From contig JAMPHB010000001.1 in the NCBI GenBank assembly GCA_023663685.1, positions 485,220 through 549,219 on the forward strand: a DNA stretch of 64,000 nucleotides. Reading direction: 5' to 3'. Origin of the DNA: Blautia sp. GTDB lineage: Bacteria; Bacillota; Clostridia; Lachnospirales; Lachnospiraceae. The notes below the pieces were generated by a model. It did not search any database, was not told the DNA's origin, and was given only the letters and a program-made list of their open reading frames with translations. The position numbers and the translations under genes were made by a program. This document shows, in pieces, positions 1-7,890 of this stretch. The first letter of the stretch is position 1. Each line of letters starts with the position of its first letter.

Positions 1-1
1 A

Positions 2-121
2 TGGCTGGCGGCGGGATGTAATGCTTTAAAAAATGGGGAAACTCAAATGCAGGAAATGACGATTGACGATGCAGAGGCAAAGCAGCACAGCATTCCCCTT
101 TTCCATCTCACTTATGGGTGA
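2..121 (+). CDS. C-terminal end of an unidentified protein (partial at left edge)
   Basis: An open frame enters from the left edge in frame 2 and stops at TGA 119-121, giving about 39 residues that end IPLFHLTYG. It stops 3 bases before the end of the convergent gene on the minus strand, which is the spacing expected for two real genes placed tail to tail. The residue composition is protein-like, but no family is recognisable from so short a fragment, and it could be a chance open frame. Confidence 0.35.
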   Translation, partial: WLAAGCNALKNGETQMQEMTIDDAEAKQHSIPLFHLTYG

Positions 122-124
122 ATC

Positions 125-451
125 TCATAACAAAAAACACTCTGCGTTTTCTGGGAGCAGTTCTGAAATATTTTCATTCAATTCCTGCAACATATCAAAA
201 ATATTTGATATTCCCTTCATCCACATTTCTTTATCCTTCGCGTGCAAAGGGAGCGCCTCCGGCATATGAGCGACAAACTCCCGCGAAGCAGGAAAATATT
301 TGATTGTGGGATAAATCATCATTTCCTGATAATCAGGGATGAATTTTAATAAATATTTATGAGAATCCCTTCTCTGAACTGATATGTGGTAGCCATACCC
401 GTGCAGTAATTTCTCTGTATTATCATTTTTCTCAATTCTAATATTCCTCAT
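125..451 (-). CDS. hypothetical protein, second gene of a small A/T-rich pair
   Basis: This encodes about 108 residues with no signal peptide, membrane segment or recognised motif. I chose ATG 451 because it overlaps the stop of the upstream gene as ATGA, the usual sign of translational coupling. An in-frame ATG at 463 is possible, but the GAGGA before it has no spacing. The DNA is visibly richer in A and T than the downstream core genes, which suggests accessory DNA. It converges on the partial gene at the left edge. Function unknown. Confidence 0.55.
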   Translation of the reverse strand: MRNIRIEKNDNTEKLLHGYGYHISVQRRDSHKYLLKFIPDYQEMMIYPTIKYFPASREFVAHMPEALPLHAKDKEMWMKGISNIFDMLQELNENISELLPENAECFLL

Positions 452-780
452 TCTCTTGCCCATTCCTCGTAATTTCTATTTGTAATCTGCCTGCCGCTAT
501 TGGAATATTCTTCCACCAGTTCATCAAAGGATTTTTCACAATGGATTCCTTCCAGGTAAGTATTCGTAATGATACACACAATAAATTCTGCAACTTTGTA
601 CCGATTATCTATGTCGAAGTCACACACCAACGGAATATTATATTTCTTACATATTTCATTGATTTCCCGGCATGACTGTATAGCAATATCATGCAAATTT
701 CGCCGTTCTTCATCCATATGCTTATACATATACTCGGATACAGATGTCCAGCTTATTACTGACTTGGAATATATGTTCAT
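448..780 (-). CDS. hypothetical protein, first gene of a small A/T-rich pair
   Basis: This encodes 110 residues, mostly charged and probably soluble and helical, with no family I recognise. Its stop codon overlaps the start of the following gene (ATGA at 451-448), so the two are probably translated as a unit. No convincing Shine-Dalgarno sequence precedes ATG 780, so the exact start is uncertain. It is transcribed divergently from larC. Base composition is A/T-rich compared with the genes to its right. Confidence 0.55.
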   Translation of the reverse strand: MNIYSKSVISWTSVSEYMYKHMDEERRNLHDIAIQSCREINEICKKYNIPLVCDFDIDNRYKVAEFIVCIITNTYLEGIHCEKSFDELVEEYSNSGRQITNRNYEEWARE

Positions 781-850
781 TTTGAAATATGGTTAAAATA
801 ATCACCAAAGCTATTCAAATATCCTACTTTATATATTATAGTCTCTTTTA

Positions 851-879
851 TTGAAATTTTCCACACATTTCAGTATAAT
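851..879 (+). promoter_or_regulatory. sigma-A promoter of larC
   Basis: The -35 element TTGAAA (851-856) and the -10 element TATAAT (874-879) are separated by 17 bases. Transcription would start near 886, giving a leader of about 20 bases. An AGGAGG ribosome site (894-899) precedes ATG 906. Confidence 0.75.
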
Positions 880-905
880 AGCAGAAAAAGTATAGGAGGC
901 GACAG

Positions 906-2222
906 ATGAGAACACTCTATATCGAATGTAAGATGGGCGCGGCCGGGGATATGCTGATGGCGGCGCTGTACGAGCTGCTGGATTCCTCCCGGCAGACAGA
1001 ATTTATAGAAAAAATGAATGAAATGTTTGCCCCGGAGATTCATATCCATGCCAGTACAAAGCAGGCGGCGGGCATCACGGGAACCCATATGCATGTTCAC
1101 ATACACGGGCAGGAAGAGCATGTTCACACACATGGGAATCACGCTCACGAAATCAAGGAGCATGTTCACACACACGGACAGCATGAACACGAGCATGTTC
1201 ACACACACGGACAGCATGAACACAAGCATATTCACGCACACGGACAGCATGAGCACACACATGCGCACCACTCCTACTCTTCCATCCTTGAACAGATCGA
1301 CAGACTTCCGCTCCCCCAAAATGTGCGCGCCGATGCCGCCGCCGTCTACCGCCTGATTGGCGATGCGGAAGCAAAGGTACATAACTCTGTCTTAGAGCAG
1401 ATTCACTTCCACGAGGTAGGTTCGCTGGACGCGCTGGCGGACGTGGTCGGCTCCTGCCTGCTCTTCTCCCTTCTGGGAGCAGAACAGATTATTGTCTCCC
1501 CCATTCATGTGGGATCCGGTACGGTACAGTGTGCCCACGGCATCCTCCCCGTCCCGGCTCCTGCCACCGTCGAGATTTTAAAGGGCATTCCCTTTTATAC
1601 CGGAAACATCGAGACGGAGCTCTGCACGCCGACGGGAGCGGCCATACTCCGCCATTTTGCCACGGACTTTGGGCAGATGCCCACAATGCAGCTGACGGGC
1701 ATCGGCGTCGGACACGGGACGAAGGAGCTTCCCATTTTAAATGCCCTGCGTTGCTTTCTCGGGGACACAGAGGAACGCCTGCCGGACGACGCAGACACGC
1801 ATGACAGGATTTTGGATATCTCCTGCAATCTGGACGATATGACCGGGGAAGCACTCGGATATGCAATGCAGCTTCTGCTGGAAGCGGGGGCTCTGGATGT
1901 ATTTTATATTCCCATTCAGATGAAAAAAAACCGCCCCGGCGTCCTCTTACACTGTCTCTGCGGTCTCTCGGAACGGGACAAATTCATTCAGTTGATTTTT
2001 CGCCACACTACCACACGAGGCGTTCGTTACCAGATTTTTGACAGAGAAAAAATGATCTCCCACACTGAGACGAAAGAGAGTGTCTACGGCCCCATTTCGA
2101 AGAAAATCAGTGAGCGGGATTCCATCACAAAAGTTAAATATGAATTTGATAATTTGAAGGAAATAGCAGAAAGAGAAGGAATTTCTCTCTGGGAGCTTTG
2201 CGCAGAGCTGGAAAAGAATTAA
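906..2222 (+). CDS. larC: LarC, nickel insertion protein of the nickel-pincer cofactor pathway
   Basis: LarC inserts nickel, in a CTP-dependent reaction, into the pincer cofactor used by lactate racemase and related LarA enzymes. The N-terminal GAAGDM motif (residues 11-16), the VHFHE-like block IHFHEVGS and the C-terminal domain starting near residue 303 (NLDDMTGEAL) are typical. The 438 residues form one uninterrupted frame, so the frameshift that splits larC1 and larC2 in Lactiplantibacillus is absent. Residues 61-122 are an unusual insert with 27 histidines in 62 positions, partly made of 11-residue repeats, which could bind or store nickel (inference). No larA, larB or larE is in view. 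The stop overlaps the convergent neighbour by 4 bases. Confidence 0.92.
   Translation: MRTLYIECKMGAAGDMLMAALYELLDSSRQTEFIEKMNEMFAPEIHIHASTKQAAGITGTHMHVHIHGQEEHVHTHGNHAHEIKEHVHTHGQHEHEHVHTHGQHEHKHIHAHGQHEHTHAHHSYSSILEQIDRLPLPQNVRADAAAVYRLIGDAEAKVHNSVLEQIHFHEVGSLDALADVVGSCLLFSLLGAEQIIVSPIHVGSGTVQCAHGILPVPAPATVEILKGIPFYTGNIETELCTPTGAAILRHFATDFGQMPTMQLTGIGVGHGTKELPILNALRCFLGDTEERLPDDADTHDRILDISCNLDDMTGEALGYAMQLLLEAGALDVFYIPIQMKKNRPGVLLHCLCGLSERDKFIQLIFRHTTTRGVRYQIFDREKMISHTETKESVYGPISKKISERDSITKVKYEFDNLKEIAEREGISLWELCAELEKN
1158..1256 (+). repeat. 33-bp tandem repeat encoding a His-rich 11-residue unit in larC
   Basis: Three consecutive 33-bp units encode EHVHTHGQHEH, EHVHTHGQHEH and KHIHAHGQHEH. 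The first two units (1158-1190 and 1191-1223) are identical at DNA level. The third (1224-1256) differs by several substitutions. Perfect in-frame units point to recent slippage or duplication, and copy number may vary between strains. Confidence 0.9.
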
Positions 2223-2662
2223 GCCGATGGCCTTGCCTCCACCTGCATGGTAATCTGTTCCGGATGGCTGCGGTACTGCTCTAAAATCCCCAGCCACAGC
2301 ATATGCGCATCGTAGGCGAGCATCTGCCCCGCCTGCACCGCATAGGGGGCAAGGATATCCAGATCAAAATAGCGAATGCCAAGGGGCGGAAGAAAAATCA
2401 GATTGGTAGATTTCTTCTTCTCCCCACAGGTATAAATTTTCTCGTAGGTAATCATAAGGAACTCTTTTTCCCGATGCACACAGTGATAGGACACAAAGCA
2501 CTCGTCTGCCATCCACTTTTCGCCATCAAGCTCTTCCACCGGCTTTTCCGCTGCATCGTTGTATTCCGTCGTCTGACACAGAATGTCCCAGGTCAGCTGA
2601 CCCGACTGTGTCTCCTTTAACAATTCCGTCAAATCCCGCAATAACTGTTCTTCTTTTCTCAT
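2219..2662 (-). CDS. hypothetical protein downstream of greA
   Basis: This encodes 147 residues with mixed alpha/beta character and no signal peptide or membrane segment. It starts 28 bases after the greA stop and is read in the same direction, so it is probably the last gene of the uppP-greA unit. The ATG at 2662 gives a plausible start. I do not recognise the family. The last codons overlap the end of larC on the other strand by 4 bases. Confidence 0.7.
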   Translation of the reverse strand: MRKEEQLLRDLTELLKETQSGQLTWDILCQTTEYNDAAEKPVEELDGEKWMADECFVSYHCVHREKEFLMITYEKIYTCGEKKKSTNLIFLPPLGIRYFDLDILAPYAVQAGQMLAYDAHMLWLGILEQYRSHPEQITMQVEARPSA

Positions 2663-2690
2663 TCCAATATCCCCGCCTTACATCCTGGCG

Positions 2691-3194
2691 TTAAAATTTG
2701 CGGAGCTCGTCGCTCCCATCGTCCACCGTATTCTCAATGCGCCGTATCTGGACAAAATAAGAATAGTCGTCATTGACCCTGACCTCGCACCGGTCTCCCA
2801 CTTTATGTCCGAAAATTGCAGCGCCCATCGGCGATTCCCGGCTGATTAGATTTTTTAAGGAGTGGCTCCTCACTGTGGTGACCAGCTTGTAGGTCTCCAC
2901 CTCGTCGTCGTCCTCAAAATACACATCTACCGTATTGTTCATCCCCACCTCATCTTCCGGGGAATCCTCCGAGATGACCTTCGCTGTCCGAACCATTTTC
3001 TCCAGATAGCGGATACGGCTCTCGTTCTCATTTTTAAACTGTTTGGCAGCCTTGTACTCAAAATTCTCGCTCAGGTCTCCCTGCGCTCTCGCTGTCTTCA
3101 CATCCTCCAGCGCCTGCTTGCGCACTACCAGCTTTCGGTGCTCAATCTCGGCCTCCATCTTCTCAATATCCTTCTGCGTCAGCTCATCGTACAC
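2691..3194 (-). CDS. greA: transcription elongation factor GreA
   Basis: GreA rescues backtracked RNA polymerase by stimulating transcript cleavage through the secondary channel. The N-terminal coiled coil carries the conserved tip GDLSENFEY (residues 39-47) with the acidic residues D40 and E43. The C-terminal FKBP-like domain includes SPMGAAIFGHKVGD. The 167 residues are close to the normal size of about 158. The start is GTG at 3194, preceded by GGAGGAAGAG at good spacing. It follows uppP closely. Confidence 0.93.
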   Translation of the reverse strand: MYDELTQKDIEKMEAEIEHRKLVVRKQALEDVKTARAQGDLSENFEYKAAKQFKNENESRIRYLEKMVRTAKVISEDSPEDEVGMNNTVDVYFEDDDEVETYKLVTTVRSHSLKNLISRESPMGAAIFGHKVGDRCEVRVNDDYSYFVQIRRIENTVDDGSDELRKF

Positions 3195-3219
3195 GAACTC
3201 TTCCTCCCATCACTTACCG

Positions 3220-4089
3220 TCATTTAAGCAGCCCGAAAAAGCCACACGCCAGCACCAGTACACCCAGTACGATTCTGTAATACCCAAACACCTTAAAATC
3301 GTGCTTCTTAATATATCCCATCAAAAACTGAATCACAAAGAGGGACACTCCAAAAGCCACCAGCATCCCGATAATCAGGATCAGCCCCTCCTCCAGTGTA
3401 AAGGAAAATCCAAACTTCACCAGCTTTAGGAGGCTCGCGCCAAACATGACAGGAATCGCGAGAAAAAAAGTGTACTCCGCCGCCACTGTCCTGGAAACGC
3501 CAATTAAGAGCGCACCCACGATTGTCGCGCCGGAGCGGGAAGTTCCGGGAAAAACCGCAGCAATCACCTGAAAAATGCCGATTAAAAGCGCCGTGTCATA
3601 ACCGATGTCCGCGAGAGTAGAAATCTTCGCGTCCCTGCCCCGCCGCCGGTTCTCCACGAGAATAAAGGCGAGACCGAACAAAATCAGCATAATCGCCACT
3701 GTCTGGTAATTATAAAACAGCCGTTCAAATACCTCATCGAACAAAATGCCGATAATGGCCGCCGGAATGCAGGATACCAGAATATGAAACCAAAGCTGAA
3801 AGATATCGACCTTAATCCACGCCCCGATTCCGTGTCCGGAAAGGGGCATGGCGTTGTCCTTTTTGCCGAAGGGCCAGATCTGGCTCCAGAACAGCAGAAC
3901 CACCGCCATGATCGCGCCGAGCTGGATAACCACCTCGAACATGCTGTAGAAATCCCCGCTGACATCCAGCGTCACCAGCTCATTCAAAAGAATCATGTGC
4001 CCGGTGCTGCTGACGGGAAGCCATTCTGTAATCCCCTCGACGATTCCAAAGAGAATTGCTTTTAAAATCTCATAGAAAAAAGGCGTCAT
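3220..4089 (-). CDS. uppP: undecaprenyl-diphosphatase UppP (BacA family)
   Basis: This integral membrane phosphatase regenerates the undecaprenyl phosphate lipid carrier for cell wall synthesis, and overproduction gives bacitracin resistance in other species. The two signature segments are present: EGITEWLPVSSTGH near residues 17-30 and PGTSRSGATI near residue 183. The 289 residues carry about eight hydrophobic spans, as expected. An AGGAGAG ribosome site precedes ATG 4089. It lies downstream of cheA in the same direction and is followed by greA. Confidence 0.95.
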   Translation of the reverse strand: MTPFFYEILKAILFGIVEGITEWLPVSSTGHMILLNELVTLDVSGDFYSMFEVVIQLGAIMAVVLLFWSQIWPFGKKDNAMPLSGHGIGAWIKVDIFQLWFHILVSCIPAAIIGILFDEVFERLFYNYQTVAIMLILFGLAFILVENRRRGRDAKISTLADIGYDTALLIGIFQVIAAVFPGTSRSGATIVGALLIGVSRTVAAEYTFFLAIPVMFGASLLKLVKFGFSFTLEEGLILIIGMLVAFGVSLFVIQFLMGYIKKHDFKVFGYYRIVLGVLVLACGFFGLLK

Positions 4090-4212
4090 CTGTCTCTCCT
4101 ATCTGTTCTGTCAATGCTCTGTTTCTATTCTATTCTTTACAGACGTCCGCAATTCCATAATCCCGTATCGTCCCCGGCATTTCCTGCATTGCTGAATCCA
4201 AATACCGGAGAA

Positions 4213-6378
4213 TTATTCGCATACCCCTCCCGGATCAAGAATCAGCGCGATGCTTCCATCGCCCAGCTGGGTACAGCCGGAAAGTCCCTTTACCTTCTTA
4301 ATGTATGAGGGAATCGGCTTGACAACAATCTCCTGATTATTGCCGAGGGAGTCTACAAATAAAGCGATATACTTATCGTCTACCTCGATAATAATCATCA
4401 TTCCTTCTTCTACATTCTTCTTGTATTCGGCGAGTCCGTACCACTCTCCGAGCCGTCTCACCGGACAGCATTCTCCACGGATCATCAGACTCTCCATGCC
4501 GCTCGGGTCGTGAATGAGCATATCCTCCGTAACTCTGATAAACTCCTTGACCACACCTGTCTCAATGACAAAGTTCTGCTGGCCTACCTGCATCACAATT
4601 CCGTCGATGATGGCAAGCGTGAGCGGAATCTTCAGACTCATAACGCTTCCCACACCGGGCGAGCTGTCGATATCCAGAGAACCTCCAATCTCCTGCAGAT
4701 TGGAAACCACGACGTCCATGCCCACGCCTCGTCCGCTGACCTCTGTTACCTTCTCGTTGGTCGAGAATCCCGGGTAGGTAATGAACTGGTATACTTCCTT
4801 GTCCGAATACGCCGAATCCGGCTTATTCGGATCGAGAAGCCCGTTCTTTCTCGCCTTTGCCATAATCCTATCACGGTCTAAGCCCGCGCCATCGTCCTGC
4901 ACGCTGATCCAAACCTTACCGGATTCCGTCTTGGCTGACAGCGTAATTCTTCCCCTCTCGTTCTTTCCTGTGGCCGCGCGCTCCTCCTTTGTCTCGATTC
5001 CGTGATCCACAGAATTTCGCACCATATGCATGAGCGGATCGGAAATATGCTCGATAATATTCTTATCTACCTCGGTGGTCTCACCGACCATTTCAAAGTC
5101 AATATCCTTCCCAAGCTTTCTTGATGTATCGAACACAATGCGGTTCATCTTCTGGAAGGTCGCCGTCAGCGGAACCATTCGCATGGACATAATAACGTTC
5201 TGCAGATCCGTGGAAATCTTCGCCATCTCTGCCGCTGCCTTGTTAAAGTTGTCTAATTTGAGTCCCGGAACCTTCAAATCCTGATTCTGCAACACCACAG
5301 ACTCGGAAATTACCAGCTCGCCAATCAAATCCATCAGCATGTCCATCTTGCTGATATCCACACTGATAAAGGCGGTCTTTTCCGCTTTTTTCGGCTTATC
5401 CTTCGCCAGCTTTTTCGAGCGTCCCGGAGATTTCGATTCAATGACGAAATCTCCCGGCGCGGGAGCCTTTGGCGCAGGCTTTTCTTCCTGATCCTTAGGT
5501 TCCTCCTGCTTAGCCTCAATATCCTCGACGCTGGCGTCAAGGTCTATACGAATCTCTGAACCGATTCCGTCAAAGCCTGTATGGAACTCGTCAGCCGTAC
5601 ACTCGTAAATGTCTACCTTCTTAATATCATAGCCCGGACGGATAATCTCGCGAATGGCGTCCTCTGAGCTCTGTGTCTGCAAAAGGAGCTTAAAGCCATC
5701 CTGAATAATGACCTCCGCACTGTCTTCGTTCGTGATGATATCCTCCGGGAAGTACATCAGATCCTCAGCGATTTCCTTAAGGGCATACACCACCTTGTAA
5801 GCGTGCACATTTGCAAGCTGGATTTCCGGGTAATACTCCATATAAATCCTATAGTAGCGGCTGGCCGAAGTGGTCGCTGCCGGAGCCACATAGTATTGCT
5901 GGTTTTCCGATACCACAGGCTCTTCCTTTTTCTTGGCCTTCCCCTTGGGCTCCTCCGCCGGAGGCTCCTCCCCCTTGATTCCCGCCAGAAATACGTCCAG
6001 CTCCCGAATCAGGGACGAGGAGTCGGCGTCGGGCTGTTCTCCATTCTGAATCTTTTCCAGCTCTGCGGTGATAAAATCCGCAACATCCAGCACATGGGTC
6101 ACAAGCTCCAGATGGGGGACTTTGTCCGGTTTGGACTCCCGCAGATAGAAAAACACATCTTCCAGCTTGTGGGCAACCTTTGTGATATCATCAAACATCA
6201 TAATTGCTGAAGAACCCTTGATGGTGTGCATCGCACGGAAAATTTCGTTGATGCTGTCATCGTCAAAGCAGTCCGCATCCTTTTGTTCAAGAACGATCTC
6301 CTGCAAATTTTCCAGAAGCTGGCCATTCTCAAACAAATACATTCCCAGCATATCGTCCGTGTTAAAATCCTCCGCCAT
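4213..6378 (-). CDS. cheA: chemotaxis histidine kinase CheA
   Basis: CheA autophosphorylates in receptor arrays and passes phosphate to CheY-like and CheB proteins. The 721 residues show the full layout. The P1 phosphotransfer domain has AMHTIKGSS with H51 as phosphosite. A middle region of about residues 175-260 is probably P2. A Pro/Lys/Glu-rich linker follows, then P3 dimerisation (DISKMDMLMDLIGELV), the P4 ATPase (HMVRNSVDHGIE, DDGAGLD, GRGVGMDVV) and a C-terminal P5 CheW-like domain. It is the last che gene of the cluster and starts 25 bases after the CheY-like gene. No motif is missing, so it should be active. Confidence 0.96.
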   Translation of the reverse strand: MAEDFNTDDMLGMYLFENGQLLENLQEIVLEQKDADCFDDDSINEIFRAMHTIKGSSAIMMFDDITKVAHKLEDVFFYLRESKPDKVPHLELVTHVLDVADFITAELEKIQNGEQPDADSSSLIRELDVFLAGIKGEEPPAEEPKGKAKKKEEPVVSENQQYYVAPAATTSASRYYRIYMEYYPEIQLANVHAYKVVYALKEIAEDLMYFPEDIITNEDSAEVIIQDGFKLLLQTQSSEDAIREIIRPGYDIKKVDIYECTADEFHTGFDGIGSEIRIDLDASVEDIEAKQEEPKDQEEKPAPKAPAPGDFVIESKSPGRSKKLAKDKPKKAEKTAFISVDISKMDMLMDLIGELVISESVVLQNQDLKVPGLKLDNFNKAAAEMAKISTDLQNVIMSMRMVPLTATFQKMNRIVFDTSRKLGKDIDFEMVGETTEVDKNIIEHISDPLMHMVRNSVDHGIETKEERAATGKNERGRITLSAKTESGKVWISVQDDGAGLDRDRIMAKARKNGLLDPNKPDSAYSDKEVYQFITYPGFSTNEKVTEVSGRGVGMDVVVSNLQEIGGSLDIDSSPGVGSVMSLKIPLTLAIIDGIVMQVGQQNFVIETGVVKEFIRVTEDMLIHDPSGMESLMIRGECCPVRRLGEWYGLAEYKKNVEEGMMIIIEVDDKYIALFVDSLGNNQEIVVKPIPSYIKKVKGLSGCTQLGDGSIALILDPGGVCE

Positions 6379-6403
6379 ATCGTTCTCCTTTCCCGTGTGT
6401 TTT

Positions 6404-6796
6404 CTATACTAAACCAAGCTTACTTAATGCCTGCTCAAACTTCTTCTGGTCGATCGGCTTGCCGGAATACACTGTGCAGCCCAGGTCGAAAGCCATCTTA
6501 ACATTTTTCTCATCATTCAATGCCGTAGCCATAATCACCTTCACCAGCTTATCCTCCGGCACGTCGTGCGCCTTTTCCAGATTGCGGATACCCACGAGTG
6601 CCTGATAACCGTCCATCACCGGCATCATAATATCCAGACATACCAGATCATAGGGATCCCCGTCCTCCAGCGCCATCATAAAGGCATCCACCGCCTCCAT
6701 GCCGTCCACGGTCACATCACAATCGCCATACTTCGAGAGAAAGCCCGACATAAATTTTCTGGTGACAAAATCATCCTCTGCCAATAAAATTTTCAT
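6404..6796 (-). CDS. CheY-like single-domain response regulator
   Basis: This is a stand-alone receiver domain of 130 residues. The acidic pocket is LAEDD (residues 5-9), the phosphoacceptor is D55 in CLDIMMP, the switch threonine is in MATALND, and the conserved lysine is in SGKPID. It sits between cheB and cheA and overlaps the end of cheB (ATG within 6793-6796), so it is translationally coupled to it. It could act as CheY on an output other than the flagellar motor, or as a phosphate sink. No flagellar gene is nearby to decide. Confidence 0.9.
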   Translation of the reverse strand: MKILLAEDDFVTRKFMSGFLSKYGDCDVTVDGMEAVDAFMMALEDGDPYDLVCLDIMMPVMDGYQALVGIRNLEKAHDVPEDKLVKVIMATALNDEKNVKMAFDLGCTVYSGKPIDQKKFEQALSKLGLV

Positions 6797-7854
6797 TTTG
6801 CATCCTCCATCCTCTGCATTTTATTTAATATATTATATGCTCTCTTCGGTATATCCGTAAGCTTTTCCTGAAACTGCACCGCTCCCAGCTCATAAGCCAC
6901 CTTCGGCATACCATAGACAACACAGGTGGATTCATCCTGCCCGATGGTCGGCGAGCCCGCCTGACGCATCTTTAAGAGTCCCTTTGCACCATCACCGCCC
7001 ATTCCGGTCAATATAATCCCGAGGGCATATTTTCCTGCCACACTGGCGACGGAATCAAACAGCACATCTACCGAGGGACAATGGCCGTTCACCTTCGGTC
7101 CCTCCCTGCACTCCACCTGATACTGGTCGCCCTTCTTGACAAGCCGCATCTGGCGGTTTCCGCCGGGTGCAATCAGCACATGTCCCTGACGGACGACGTC
7201 TCCGGTCTCTGCCTCCTTGACGCTTACCCTGCACTGGTTGTTCAGACGGTTCGCATACATCTGCGTAAAGCCGGGGGGCATATGCTGCACCACCACTACG
7301 CCGGGGATATTCGGCTCAAATTCCTTGATTACCGCCGCAATCGCCTCCGTTCCGCCCGTAGAAGCGCCGATTGCCACAATCAGTCTCTGGTCAATCAGAC
7401 TCCCCTTAAAAGCGTCAACAGTCACTGGCGCATTGGCACTGGCTCTCTTGGCTTTATTGATGTGCGCCATCGCCGCAATCTTAACCTTCTGGGGCAGCTC
7501 TGTATTAAGAAAAGCGTCCATCTCCACCTTGTCTGTCGGCTGGGGCTTTGCAACAAAATCTACCGCTCCTGCGCTTAAGGCGTCAAACACTGAATCACTC
7601 AAAGAGGAAATCACAACAGTCGGAATCGGATACTGGGGCATCAGCTTGCGGAGAAATTCGATACCGTTCATCCGCGGAAGCTCTACGTCTAAGGTCATAA
7701 CATCCGGCTTGTACTTTATGATTGCATCCCTCGCCTGATAGGGATCTGTAGCGGTCGCAACCACTGTAATGGATGGATCTCTCGTCAGGCTTTTCACCAA
7801 CAGCTTGCGAAAAACCATGGAATCATCCACGACTAATACTTTAATCTGATTCAT
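6793..7854 (-). CDS. cheB: CheB, receptor methylesterase/glutamine deamidase
   Basis: CheB removes methyl groups from chemoreceptors after phosphorylation by CheA, giving adaptation. The N-terminal receiver has VVDDS and phosphoacceptor D56 (MTLDVELP). The C-terminal esterase has the serine motif GASTGGTEA, the histidine in QHMPPGFT and the aspartate in GMGGDGAKG. The 353 residues match the family. It is followed by the CheY-like gene with a 4-base overlap and preceded, after 36 bases, by the HD-GYP-like regulator. The partner methyltransferase cheR is at the start of the cluster. Confidence 0.96.
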   Translation of the reverse strand: MNQIKVLVVDDSMVFRKLLVKSLTRDPSITVVATATDPYQARDAIIKYKPDVMTLDVELPRMNGIEFLRKLMPQYPIPTVVISSLSDSVFDALSAGAVDFVAKPQPTDKVEMDAFLNTELPQKVKIAAMAHINKAKRASANAPVTVDAFKGSLIDQRLIVAIGASTGGTEAIAAVIKEFEPNIPGVVVVQHMPPGFTQMYANRLNNQCRVSVKEAETGDVVRQGHVLIAPGGNRQMRLVKKGDQYQVECREGPKVNGHCPSVDVLFDSVASVAGKYALGIILTGMGGDGAKGLLKMRQAGSPTIGQDESTCVVYGMPKVAYELGAVQFQEKLTDIPKRAYNILNKMQRMEDAK

Positions 7855-7890
7855 ACTCTCAATCCTTCCTAAATATTTTTATTCTGCCAG

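Noticed and set aside
1158..1256. CRISPR-like or intergenic repeat array
   Set aside because: The units are contiguous, in frame and coding within larC, with no spacers.
870..1382. Long minus-strand open frame of repeated MLSVCVNMLVF units opposite larC
   Set aside because: It is the antisense reading of the larC His-rich repeat; the repeat alone keeps it open.
906..2222. Possible programmed frameshift joining larC1 and larC2
   Set aside because: One uninterrupted frame covers both domains, so no frameshift is needed.
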